Positions 1 through 6,952 of a stretch of 11,607 nt of DNA are shown piece after piece. The notes under the pieces were generated by a model. It was not told where the DNA came from. It searched no databases and saw only the letters and a list, made by a program, of their open reading frames with translations. This stretch comes from an uncultured cyanobacterium (GTDB lineage: Bacteria > Cyanobacteriota > Cyanobacteriia > PCC-6307 > Cyanobiaceae): positions 1 through 11,607 of the forward strand of contig CAIOXF010000052.1 of assembly GCA_903862155.1 (NCBI GenBank). The letters are read 5' to 3'. The position numbers and the translations under genes are program-made. Every line of letters begins with the position of its first letter. The stretch's first letter is position 1.

Positions 1-1
1 G

Positions 2-1129
2 GTGGCCTTCCGCCCGGGCCTAGAGGGTGTTCCCGCCACCCACTCCGCCATCTGCGACATCGATGGGCAGAAGGGCCTGCTCACCTACCGGGGCTATTCG
101 GTGGAGGAGCTGGCCACCCAGAGCACCTTCCTCGAAACGGTGTATCTGCTGAGCTGGGGCGATCTCCCGGATGCCGACCAGCTTGCGGAGTTTGAACACG
201 AGGTGCAGATGCACCGCCGGGTGAGCTTCCGCATCCGCGACATGATGAAGAGCTTCCCCTCCCAGGGGCACCCCATGGACGCGCTGCAGGCCAGCGCCGC
301 CTCCCTGGGGCTCTTCTATTCGCGCCGGGCACTCGACAACCCCGAATACATCTATTCGGCGGTGGTGCGGTTGATCGCCAAGATCCCCACGATGGTGGCG
401 GCGTTCCAGTTGATCCGTAAGGGACAGGATCCGATCCAGCCCCGCGACGATCTGGCTTTTGCAGCCAATTTCCTCTACATGCTCACCGAGCGGGAGCCGG
501 ATCCCCTGGCCGCCCGCATCTTCGATGCCTGCCTGATCCTGCACGCTGAGCACAGCCTCAACGCCAGCACCTTCAGCGCCCGCGTCACCGCCAGCACCCT
601 CACTGACCCCTACGCCGTGGTGGCTTCGGCGGTGGGCACCCTTGCCGGCCCCCTCCACGGTGGCGCCAATGAAGACGTGCTGGCCATGCTCGAGGTCATC
701 GGCAGCGAAGACCAAGTGGAGCCCTGGCTCGACCGCGCCATCGCCGAGAAGCAGAAGATCATGGGCTTCGGCCACCGGGAATACAAGGTGAAGGATCCCC
801 GCGCCGTGATTCTGCAGAAGCTGGCGGAGGAACTGTTCGAAGCCTTCGGCCACGACCCTCTCTACGACCTGGCCCGCAAGCTCGAGGAAGCCGCCGCCTC
901 CAGGCTGGGGCCCAAGGGGATCTATCCCAACGTCGATTTCTATTCGGGCCTGGTGTACCGCAAGCTCGGCATCCCCCAGGATCTCTTCACCCCGATCTTT
1001 GCCATGGCCCGCACGGCCGGCTGGCTGGCCCATTGGAAGGAGCAGCTCGGTGCCAACCGGATCTTCCGTCCCAGCCAGATCTACACGGGCTATACCGCCC
1101 GCACCTGGGTGGCGATCGAGGATCGCTGA
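2..1129 (+). CDS. gltA: Citrate synthase, 5' end cut by window
   Basis: Type II citrate synthase, which condenses oxaloacetate and acetyl-CoA to citrate at the entry to the cytosolic TCA branch. Counting from the first visible codon, the family's catalytic residues are all present: His219 in GPLHGGANED, His258 in MGFGHREYK and Asp312 in NVDFYSGLVY. The LILHAEHSLNAS segment near residue 180 is also typical. The first visible codon is a GTG, but the protein opens directly in the conserved FRPGLEGVPAT segment, and cyanobacterial homologues usually have some 10-20 residues before it. The real start therefore probably lies before the window and the visible 375 residues are a partial protein. A 63-base gap separates its stop from ndhA on the same strand, so co-transcription with the NDH-1 genes is possible. 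Identity is near certain; only the start is unknown. Confidence 0.96.
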   Translation: MAFRPGLEGVPATHSAICDIDGQKGLLTYRGYSVEELATQSTFLETVYLLSWGDLPDADQLAEFEHEVQMHRRVSFRIRDMMKSFPSQGHPMDALQASAASLGLFYSRRALDNPEYIYSAVVRLIAKIPTMVAAFQLIRKGQDPIQPRDDLAFAANFLYMLTEREPDPLAARIFDACLILHAEHSLNASTFSARVTASTLTDPYAVVASAVGTLAGPLHGGANEDVLAMLEVIGSEDQVEPWLDRAIAEKQKIMGFGHREYKVKDPRAVILQKLAEELFEAFGHDPLYDLARKLEEAAASRLGPKGIYPNVDFYSGLVYRKLGIPQDLFTPIFAMARTAGWLAHWKEQLGANRIFRPSQIYTGYTARTWVAIEDR

Positions 1130-1192
1130 TCCCATGGCTCTGGCCCATCGGCAGGCGCTGCCGCCTAAGTTGCCCCCACTCACGCCATCGGC

Positions 1193-2347
1193 ATGGTGAA
1201 CCCCACCTCCAGGCCCCTGCTGGCTGCGGTTGCCCCTGGCCTCGACTTGCAGGCCAGCTTTGAGGCGGCCCTTCAGGGCTTCGGCCTCAGCGCGGGTGCC
1301 GCTCACCTGCTGTGGCTTCCCTTGCCCATGGTGCTGGTGCTTGTGGCCGCCGTGGTGGGGGTTCTGGTGAACGTGTGGCTGGAGCGCAAGATCTCCGCCG
1401 CCGTGCAGCAGCGGATCGGCCCCGAATATGCCGGTGCCCTTGGCATCCTCCAGCCCATCGCCGACGGCATGAAGCTGGTTTTCAAGGAAGACATCATCCC
1501 GGCCCGGGCCGATGGCCTGCTGTTCACCCTCGGCCCGGTTCTGGTGCTGGTGCCGGTGATCCTGAGCTGGCTGGTGGTGCCCTTCGGGCAAAACCTGCTG
1601 GTGAGCAATGTGGGTGTTGGGATCTTTCTCTGGATCTCCCTCAGCTCGATCCAGCCGATCGGGCTGCTGATGAGCGGCTACGCCTCCAACAACAAGTACT
1701 CCTTGCTGGGTGGCCTCCGGGCAGCTGCCCAGTCGATCTCCTACGAGATTCCCCTGGCGCTCGCCGTGCTCGCCATCGTGCTGATGAGCAACTCGCTCAG
1801 CACGGTCGACATCGTTGATCAGCAGACCGGCGCCGGAATCCTGAGCTGGAATATCTGGCGCCAGCCGGTGGGCTTCGTGATCTTCTGGATCTGTGCCCTG
1901 GCGGAGTGCGAACGCCTCCCCTTCGACCTTCCTGAGGCGGAGGAGGAACTGGTGGCCGGCTACCAGACCGAGTACTCCGGCATGAAGTTCGCCCTCTTCT
2001 ATCTGGGCAGCTACATCAACCTGGTGCTCTCGGCCCTGTTGGTGTCGGTGCTTTACCTGGGTGGCTGGGGGTTCCCCATCCCGGTGGAGTGGCTGGCGGG
2101 CTGGCTGGGCCAACCTATTGATGCGCCGCTGGTGCAGGTGATCACCGCCTCCGTGGGCATCGTGATGACCGTGCTCAAGGCCTATCTACTGGTGTTCCTT
2201 GCGATCCTGCTGCGCTGGACTACCCCCCGGGTGCGGATCGACCAGCTGCTCGATCTGGGATGGAAGTTCCTGCTCCCCATCGCCCTGGTGAACCTGCTGG
2301 TCACGGCAGGTCTGAAACTGGCCTTTCCGGCCTTCTTCGGCGGCTGA
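1193..2347 (+). CDS. ndhA: NAD(P)H-quinone oxidoreductase subunit 1 (NdhA)
   Basis: Membrane subunit of NDH-1 (NuoH/ND1 homologue). It forms much of the quinone pocket and links the peripheral arm to the proton-pumping arm in the thylakoid membrane. Visible signatures are LERKISAAVQQRIGPEYAG (residues about 63-81) and the charged loop AECERLPFDLPEAEEE (about 237-252), followed by the GYQTEYSG segment. Both are hallmark NuoH/NdhA loops. Multiple hydrophobic stretches fit about eight membrane helices. At 384 residues it is slightly longer than the roughly 370 usual for cyanobacteria, the excess being at the N terminus. The ATG at 1193 has no clear Shine-Dalgarno sequence, and a GTG follows immediately at 1196. 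It opens the ndhA-I-G-E cluster. A short GC hairpin lies at 1149-1163 in the gap behind gltA, but it has no T tract. Confidence 0.97.
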   Translation: MVNPTSRPLLAAVAPGLDLQASFEAALQGFGLSAGAAHLLWLPLPMVLVLVAAVVGVLVNVWLERKISAAVQQRIGPEYAGALGILQPIADGMKLVFKEDIIPARADGLLFTLGPVLVLVPVILSWLVVPFGQNLLVSNVGVGIFLWISLSSIQPIGLLMSGYASNNKYSLLGGLRAAAQSISYEIPLALAVLAIVLMSNSLSTVDIVDQQTGAGILSWNIWRQPVGFVIFWICALAECERLPFDLPEAEEELVAGYQTEYSGMKFALFYLGSYINLVLSALLVSVLYLGGWGFPIPVEWLAGWLGQPIDAPLVQVITASVGIVMTVLKAYLLVFLAILLRWTTPRVRIDQLLDLGWKFLLPIALVNLLVTAGLKLAFPAFFGG

Positions 2348-2380
2348 TCCCGCCCTTCCGCCTCCTCGCTGAGCCAGTCC

Positions 2381-2992
2381 ATGTTCGGATTCCTCAAGAA
2401 AGTCGGCGACTACACCCGCGATGCCGTGGGTGCCGCCCAGTACATGACCCAGGGTCTGGCGGTGACGTTCGATCACCTGCGCCGCCGTCCGGTGACCGTG
2501 CAGTACCCCTACGAGAAGCTGATCCCTTCGGAGCGCTATCGCGGGCGGATCCACTACGAGTTCGACAAGTGCATCGCCTGCGAGGTGTGTGTGCGGGTCT
2601 GCCCCATCAACCTGCCCGTGGTGGATTGGGTGATGAACAAGGCCACCAAGAAGAAGGAGCTGCGCAACTACTCCATCGACTTCGGGGTGTGCATTTTCTG
2701 CGGCAACTGTGTGGAGTACTGCCCCACGAACTGCCTCTCGATGACGGAGGAATACGAATTGGCGGCCTTTGATCGCCACAGCCTCAACTACGACAACATC
2801 GCCCTCGGCCGCCTCCCCACGAGCGTGACCACCGATCCTGCGGTGATTCCCCTGCGCGAACTGGCCTATCTGCCCAAGGGCGAGATGGATCCCCACGGCG
2901 TACCCGATACCGCTCCCCGGGCCGGCAAACTGCCCGAGCAGGTGCTCGCCACCCTGCCGAAGAGCGAGTCCGCCCCTGAGGAGAACGGCTGA
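2381..2992 (+). CDS. ndhI: NDH-1 iron-sulfur subunit I (NdhI)
   Basis: Peripheral-arm ferredoxin-like subunit (NuoI/TYKY homologue) carrying two [4Fe-4S] clusters that pass electrons toward the quinone site. Two complete CxxCxxCxxxCP motifs are visible: Cys64, 67, 70 and 74 (CIACEVCVRVCP) and Cys104, 107, 110 and 114 (CIFCGNCVEYCP). The N-terminal stretch (FLKKVGDYTRDAVGAAQYMTQG) is the usual amphipathic membrane-contact region, and the tail after about residue 165 is low in conservation and Pro/Glu rich. The 203-residue length is normal for cyanobacteria. It starts 33 bases after ndhA. Its last base is the first base of the ndhG start codon (TGATG), and its 3' end holds the ndhG Shine-Dalgarno sequence GAGGAG at 2978-2983, which suggests translational coupling. 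Confidence 0.97.
   Translation: MFGFLKKVGDYTRDAVGAAQYMTQGLAVTFDHLRRRPVTVQYPYEKLIPSERYRGRIHYEFDKCIACEVCVRVCPINLPVVDWVMNKATKKKELRNYSIDFGVCIFCGNCVEYCPTNCLSMTEEYELAAFDRHSLNYDNIALGRLPTSVTTDPAVIPLRELAYLPKGEMDPHGVPDTAPRAGKLPEQVLATLPKSESAPEENG
2978..2983 (+). promoter_or_regulatory. Shine-Dalgarno sequence of ndhG
   Basis: GAGGAG within the last codons of ndhI, 8 bases before the ndhG ATG. It fixes the ndhG start and supports translational coupling across the one-base overlap. Confidence 0.7.
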
Positions 2993-3606
2993 TGACGATC
3001 GCGTCCACCACCCAGCTCATCTGCTTCGCCGCCCTCTCCGCCACCCTGGTGATCGGAGCCATCGGCGTGGTGCTCCTTCCCAACATCGTGTACTCCGCCT
3101 TCCTTTTGGGCGGCGTGTTCCTGTCGGTGGCGGGCCTCTATCTGCTGCTCAACGCCAGCTTCGTGGCAGCGGCCCAGGTGCTCGTGTATGTGGGCGCGGT
3201 GAACGTGCTGATCCTGTTCGCGATCATGCTCGTGAACAAGCGCGAAGACCTCTCCGCCATTCCCGGCCTGGCCCTGCGGCGCGTCCTCTCCGGTCTGGTG
3301 TGTGGTGGTCTGTTCGTGTTGCTCATCCGGGTGGCCTTCACCACTCCATGGGCCCTTCCTGGTCCCACACCCGTGGGCGAAGAGGCCACGATCCGCATCG
3401 GCGAACACCTGTTCAGCGACTACCTGCTGCCGTTTGAGCTGGCGTCGGTGCTGCTGCTGATGGCCATGATCGGCGCCATCGTGCTGGCCCGCCGTGATGT
3501 GCTCAGCACGGATGTGGCCACCGGTGAACCTGCCGACCAGGGCCTGATCGAGAAAGCCCGCACCCCTCTCCTTGTGGAGAACACCCTTCAGGAAACCGCA
3601 CGATGA
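2992..3606 (+). CDS. ndhG: NDH-1 membrane subunit G (NdhG)
   Basis: NuoJ/ND6 homologue, an integral membrane subunit of the NDH-1 proton-translocating arm. The five hydrophobic segments and the motif AAQVLVYVGAVNVLILFAIM (about residues 60-79) are diagnostic of NuoJ/ND6; the glycine there lies in the helix known in the family for its pi-bulge. The 204-residue length matches the cyanobacterial family, with a soluble tail after about residue 165. The start is well supported: the ATG at 2992 overlaps the ndhI stop by one base and sits 8 bases after GAGGAG. The 3' end overlaps ndhE by four bases (ATGA), a second coupled junction, so ndhI, ndhG and ndhE are almost certainly one operon. Confidence 0.96.
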   Translation: MTIASTTQLICFAALSATLVIGAIGVVLLPNIVYSAFLLGGVFLSVAGLYLLLNASFVAAAQVLVYVGAVNVLILFAIMLVNKREDLSAIPGLALRRVLSGLVCGGLFVLLIRVAFTTPWALPGPTPVGEEATIRIGEHLFSDYLLPFELASVLLLMAMIGAIVLARRDVLSTDVATGEPADQGLIEKARTPLLVENTLQETAR

Positions 3607-3932
3607 GCCTGGATCTGCCCACCTCCATCCCCCTCCAGGCCTATCTGGCCCTGGCTGCCGTGCTGTTCTGCACAGGCGTTTGGGGCCTGATCAACAGCCG
3701 TAATGCTGTGCGCGTGCTGATGAGCATCGAGCTGATGCTTAACGCCGTGAACATCAATCTGATGGCTTTCTCCAGCTATCTCGACGGCGACCTGATTCGC
3801 GGCCAGGTATTCGCCATCTTCGTGATCACCGTGGCTGCCGCTGAAGCTGCTGTTGGCCTGGCGATCCTGCTATCGCTGTATCGCAACCGCGAAACGGTCG
3901 ACATGGAGCGCTTCAACCTGCTGCGCTGGTAA
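3603..3932 (+). CDS. ndhE: NDH-1 membrane subunit E (NdhE)
   Basis: NuoK/ND4L homologue, a small three-helix subunit of the proton-translocating arm. The two membrane glutamates required for proton transfer in the NuoK family can be seen at Glu43 (MSIELMLNAVN) and Glu81 (VAAAEAAVGLAI). The C-terminal LYRNRETVDMERFNLLRW is typical of cyanobacterial NdhE. Its 109 residues make it slightly longer at the N terminus than many homologues (about 100-103), but the ATG at 3603 overlaps the ndhG stop in an ATGA and follows AGGA at 3590-3593 with 9-base spacing, so the start is credible. The NAD kinase gene begins 12 bases after its stop. Confidence 0.97.
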   Translation: MSLDLPTSIPLQAYLALAAVLFCTGVWGLINSRNAVRVLMSIELMLNAVNINLMAFSSYLDGDLIRGQVFAIFVITVAAAEAAVGLAILLSLYRNRETVDMERFNLLRW

Positions 3933-3944
3933 CTCACTCCGCCC

Positions 3945-4871
3945 ATGGAACTGCGGCGGGTTTGGCTGATCGTTCGTGCGGGCAGCCAGGCTGCCCAGCG
4001 CCAGGCCCGGCGCTGCGCTGAAGATCTCCGCGACCGTGGCGCCCATGTGGTGATCGCCACCAGCGGCTTCAGCGCCAACCCCTATCCCGGCCTCCTGGCC
4101 ACCGAACCCGAGCTACCCGACCTCACCATCGTGCTCGGTGGTGATGGCACCGTTCTGGGGGCGGCCCGCCATCTGGCGGCCCATGGGGTGCCGATCCTGA
4201 GTTTCAACGTGGGCGGCCATCTGGGCTTTCTCACCCATGAGCGGCGGCTACTCACGCTTGGGCCTGGCCCCGATTGTCTCTGGAATCGTCTGCAGGACGA
4301 TCACTTTGCCCTGGAGCGGCGCATGATGCTTGCCGCCCATGTGGACCGGGCCGATGGCACCGAGCAGGTGTGCGCCGACGGCCCCCACGTGGCGCTCAAC
4401 GACCTCTATCTGCGCCCCTGTCTCGATGATCTCTCGCCCACCTGTGTGCTGGAGCTGGAGATCGATGGGGAGGTGGTGGACCAGTACCGGGGCGATGGGC
4501 TGATCCTGGCCACCCCCACCGGCTCCACCGGCTATGCGATGGCCGCCGGTGGGCCGATCCTGCATCCCGGCATCGAAGCGATCGTGGTCACGCCGATCTG
4601 CCCGATGAGCCTCTCCAGCCGCACCGTGGTGGTGCCGCCCCGCTCGCGGCTGAGCGTGTGGCCCCTGGGGGAATCCAGCCGCCGCGTGAAACTCTGGAGC
4701 GATGGCGCCCACGCCACCACCCTCGAACCCGGCGATCGGGCCATGGTGCAGCGCAGCCCCCATCCTGCCCTGTTTGTGCTGCTGGAGCAGAGCCCGTCGT
4801 ACTACCGCACCCTCACCCACAAACTGCACTGGGCCGGCAGCCTCACCGCCGCCGAACCCTCACCGAATTGA
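3945..4871 (+). CDS. nadK: NAD(+) kinase
   Basis: Phosphorylates NAD(H) to NADP(H) with ATP or polyphosphate in the cytosol. Family motifs are present in order: GGDGT at residues 65-69, the NVGGHLGFL glycine-rich loop at 88-96, LNDLYL near 151 (corresponding to the NE/ND pair that contacts NAD), and DGLILATPTGSTGYAMAAGG at 184-203, which is the dinucleotide-binding core. The 308-residue length is ordinary. The form NxGGHLGF, rather than the shorter NxGxLGF of enteric enzymes, looks like the cyanobacterial variant; many cyanobacteria carry two NAD kinases, and which paralogue this is cannot be settled here. It follows ndhE by 12 bases, so its product, the NADP pool, is made from the same transcript as an NDH-1 branch that depends on photosynthetic reductant. 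No Shine-Dalgarno sequence is apparent before the ATG. Confidence 0.95.
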   Translation: MELRRVWLIVRAGSQAAQRQARRCAEDLRDRGAHVVIATSGFSANPYPGLLATEPELPDLTIVLGGDGTVLGAARHLAAHGVPILSFNVGGHLGFLTHERRLLTLGPGPDCLWNRLQDDHFALERRMMLAAHVDRADGTEQVCADGPHVALNDLYLRPCLDDLSPTCVLELEIDGEVVDQYRGDGLILATPTGSTGYAMAAGGPILHPGIEAIVVTPICPMSLSSRTVVVPPRSRLSVWPLGESSRRVKLWSDGAHATTLEPGDRAMVQRSPHPALFVLLEQSPSYYRTLTHKLHWAGSLTAAEPSPN

Positions 4872-4895
4872 TCCGCACCGAACGGAGCTATGCCC

Positions 4896-5408
4896 ATGGC
4901 CCTGGAGATTGAACGTCGGTTTCTGGTGGCGGGCGATGGCTGGCGCCCCCATGTGCGCTGGAGCCGCAGCCTGCGCCAGGGCTATCTCGCTGGCGGGCCG
5001 GATGGGGTCACTGTGCGGGTGCGGGAGGCGAAAGATCAGGCCTGGCTCACGCTGAAGGTTGCAGCGTCGGCTGATGGGCTTGTGCGCCACGAGTTCGAAT
5101 ATCCGATTCCGCTGGCCGATGCCAGCGATCTGCTCGCCCTGGCTCCGCGCCAGCTGGCCAAATGCCGCCATGGCCTGGATCTGGCTGGGGGCGATTGGGT
5201 GCTCGATGTGTTCGAGGGGGCCAATGCCCCGCTGGTGGTGGCGGAGGTGGAGATCCAGGATGCAGCTGTGAAGATCATTCCCCCGGCCTGGTGCGTGCTG
5301 GAGATCACTGGTCGCCCGGAGCTCAGCAACGCGGCCCTTTCGGCCCAGCCACTGGCGGGTTGGCCAGCAGAGAAGCGGAAGGAGTTGCTGGCGGCTCTTG
5401 AGCCGTGA
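4896..5408 (+). CDS. CYTH / triphosphate-tunnel domain protein
   Basis: A single CYTH domain (the family of class IV adenylate cyclases, thiamine triphosphatases and inorganic triphosphatases), probably a small cytosolic triphosphate hydrolase. Visible tunnel residues are the N-terminal ExExR at 4-8 (ALEIERRF), VRVRE near 42, TLK near 52, HEFEY near 65, LDVFEG near 103 and AEVEI near 116. The signature normally ends in Lys (ExExK); here it is Arg. I prefer the ATG at 4896 over the in-frame ATG at 4890 because the only Shine-Dalgarno match, GGAG at 4884-4887, lies 8 bases before 4896 but only 2 before 4890. It follows nadK by about two dozen bases on the same strand. Such proteins are often labelled adenylate cyclase, but nothing here shows cyclase activity. 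The substrate is unknown. Confidence 0.88.
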   Translation: MALEIERRFLVAGDGWRPHVRWSRSLRQGYLAGGPDGVTVRVREAKDQAWLTLKVAASADGLVRHEFEYPIPLADASDLLALAPRQLAKCRHGLDLAGGDWVLDVFEGANAPLVVAEVEIQDAAVKIIPPAWCVLEITGRPELSNAALSAQPLAGWPAEKRKELLAALEP

Positions 5409-5482
5409 GCAGCGGCCTGTAGGGTCGATTCGGAATATTTTGTGAAGCCCGCGCTGTTGAGGGCGTCTCCGCTCCGGATCCC

Positions 5483-5665
5483 GTGCCCGCTTTGCGCCCC
5501 GCCACCGTTGTTGCTTCGGTTGAGAGCCCTATCCCCGCTTTCGTGGCGCTCTACGACGACGAGGGAGTCCTGCGCTGTGTGGGTGGTGATCAGGCCGCAT
5601 GCCTGGCCTACGCCCAACTGTTTGCGCTCGATCCGGAGTCCTGCTCGCTGGTGAGCCTCAACTGA
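5483..5665 (+). CDS. Small hypothetical protein, 60 residues
   Basis: I do not recognise a domain. The frame is open from 5423, just after a TAG, and the GTG at 5483 is the only standard start before the conserved-looking part. The translation has a natural look (PIPAFVALYDDEGVLRCVGG, then ACLAYAQLFALDPESCSLVS): balanced composition, alternating hydrophobic residues and three cysteines, which differs from the Arg/Pro-rich shadow frames around it. The predicted fold is a small soluble alpha/beta protein without a membrane segment or signal peptide. Its last 58 bases overlap the 3' end of the convergent LuxR-type gene. It stands 74 bases after the CYTH gene. No Shine-Dalgarno sequence is visible, so the start and the coding status are both moderately uncertain. 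Confidence 0.6.
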   Translation: MPALRPATVVASVESPIPAFVALYDDEGVLRCVGGDQAACLAYAQLFALDPESCSLVSLN

Positions 5666-5949
5666 GCTGGGGGTCCGTCGCGTCCGTCGAGGGAGCAGCA
5701 GTTGAAGCCGTCGCGGCAGATCTTGCCGTGATCCATGGCCCAGTTGAGCAGAGCTACCCGGTTTTTGGCGCCCGTTTTGGTGAAGATATTGCTCACGTGG
5801 TTGTCCACCGTGCGCTTGCTGATGGTGAGGCGCTCGGCGATTTCCTGATTGGTGAGCCCTTCGGCCACCAGCTCGATGATCTCGATTTCCCGCTCAGAGA
5901 GCTCGTTCACGGGGCAACGTGTGGGTTGAGAGCTGAGCTGTCCAGTCAC
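5608..5949 (-). CDS. Small LuxR-type transcription regulator (PedR-like)
   Basis: A nearly bare LuxR/FixJ-type helix-turn-helix domain: LSEREIEIIELVAEGLTNQE followed by IAERLTISKRTVDNHVSN and FTKTGAKNRVALLNWA (residues about 17-73). There is no receiver or ligand domain in front. The short cysteine-bearing tail KICRDGFNCC resembles the cyanobacterial PedR group (Ssl0564 of Synechocystis), whose DNA binding is redox-controlled through thioredoxin; assignment to that group is an inference from layout. Two starts are possible, both GTG: 5949 (113 residues) and 5910, which would begin MNELSEREIE directly at the domain and may be the true one. Neither has a Shine-Dalgarno sequence. Residues after about 85 are low complexity and overlap the convergent 60-residue ORF. 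The gene is divergent from metF, with 49 bases between if the upstream start is used. Confidence 0.88.
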   Translation of the reverse strand: MTGQLSSQPTRCPVNELSEREIEIIELVAEGLTNQEIAERLTISKRTVDNHVSNIFTKTGAKNRVALLNWAMDHGKICRDGFNCCSLDGRDGPPAQLRLTSEQDSGSSANSWA

Positions 5950-5998
5950 TGTAGGCAGGCAGTCCAGGGCCGCGCTGCCGCATGATGGGCCGGTCTGC

Positions 5999-6952
5999 GT
6001 GAAAGGTTTGCGGCTTCAGGAGGCTCTGGCCAGCGGTCGTTTTGTGGTGACCGCGGAGGTTACGCCTCCCCGTGGTGGTGATCCGGCCCGCACCCTCGAG
6101 GCAGCCCGGGCTCTGAAGGGCTGGGTGGACGCTGTGAACGTCACCGATGGCAGCCGCGCCGTGATGCGGATGAGCAGCCTGGCGGTGTGTTGCCTGCTGC
6201 AGCGTGAGGGCATCGAGCCCGTGTTGCAGATGGCTTGCCGCGACCGCAATCGCATCGCCCTGCAGGCCGACCTGCTCGGTGCCCATGCCTTGGGCCTGCG
6301 CAACCTGCTTTGTCTCACGGGCGATCCGGTGCGGGCTGGCGATCAGCCTGATGCCAGGCCAGTGAATGAGCTGGAGTCGGTGCGGCTGCTGCGGCTGGTG
6401 AGCGAACTCAATGCCGGTTGCGACCCCGTGAAGGGTGCGCTGCCGGATGGCCCCACAGCGTTGTTCGCAGGGGCGGCGGCCGATCCCCAATCGCCTAGTT
6501 GGAGTGGTTTGCGCAGCCGCGTGCGGCGTAAGGCTGAGGCCGGAGCACGCTTCGTGCAAACCCAGATGGTGACCGATGCCGATGCCCTGCGGCGGTTTGT
6601 CGATGAGGTTGCCGCACCCCTCGGACTGCCCGTGATTGCCGGGGTGTTTTTGTTGAAGTCGGCCAAGAACGCTGCCTTCATCAACCGGGTGGTGCCCGGC
6701 GCCAACATTCCCCAGTGTGTGATTGATCGGATGGGGGCAGCCACTGATCCCGCAATGGAAGGCATCGCCATCGCTGCCGAGCAGGTGGAGCTTTACAGGG
6801 GCATTGCCCAGGGGGTGCACCTGATGGCCATCAAGGCTGAGGAACGGATCCCAGCCATCCTGGAGCGGGCAGGGTTTTCACCTTCAGCTGGCGACCTGGC
6901 TGAGGGCCAGGTCGGTGCCGAGCAGCTCGGCCATCGCCTTCTGCTGCGGTGA
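5999..6952 (+). CDS. metF: Methylenetetrahydrofolate reductase
   Basis: Reduces 5,10-methylene-THF to 5-methyl-THF, the methyl donor for methionine synthesis; an FAD-dependent cytosolic TIM barrel. Visible features are the catalytic glutamate at residue 20 in VVTAEVTPPRG, VNVTDGSRA at about 47-54, QMACRDRNR at 77-85, LCLTGDPV at about 104-111 and FVQTQMVTD in the second half, all typical of the family. The start is the GTG at 5999, which gives the usual N terminus (MKGLRLQEALASGRFVVTAE), without a Shine-Dalgarno sequence. The 317 residues are longer than the roughly 295-300 expected. The extra C terminus after ILERAGF (about the last 25 residues) is translated from sequence antisense to the end of the nucleotidyltransferase gene, so it is probably a non-conserved read-through tail. 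It is divergent from the LuxR-type gene. Confidence 0.94.
   Translation: MKGLRLQEALASGRFVVTAEVTPPRGGDPARTLEAARALKGWVDAVNVTDGSRAVMRMSSLAVCCLLQREGIEPVLQMACRDRNRIALQADLLGAHALGLRNLLCLTGDPVRAGDQPDARPVNELESVRLLRLVSELNAGCDPVKGALPDGPTALFAGAAADPQSPSWSGLRSRVRRKAEAGARFVQTQMVTDADALRRFVDEVAAPLGLPVIAGVFLLKSAKNAAFINRVVPGANIPQCVIDRMGAATDPAMEGIAIAAEQVELYRGIAQGVHLMAIKAEERIPAILERAGFSPSAGDLAEGQVGAEQLGHRLLLR

Noticed and set aside
1149..1163. Hairpin CGGCAG-GCG-CTGCCG between gltA and ndhA as a terminator
   Set aside because: The six-base stem has no following T tract and lies close to ndhA; chance is likely in GC-rich DNA.
20..2113. 697-codon open frame on the minus strand opposite gltA and ndhA
   Set aside because: It is rich in His, Gln, Gly and Glu with no domain, and lies exactly antisense to two unmistakable genes. 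It reflects high GC and codon bias.
2186..2896. 236-codon minus-strand frame opposite ndhI
   Set aside because: Antisense to a clear iron-sulfur protein and without recognisable motifs.
5423..5450. AT-richer patch (GGAATATTTTGTG) as a promoter for the 60-residue ORF
   Set aside because: There is a possible -10-like TATTTT but no matching -35 hexamer, so it is not supported enough to list.
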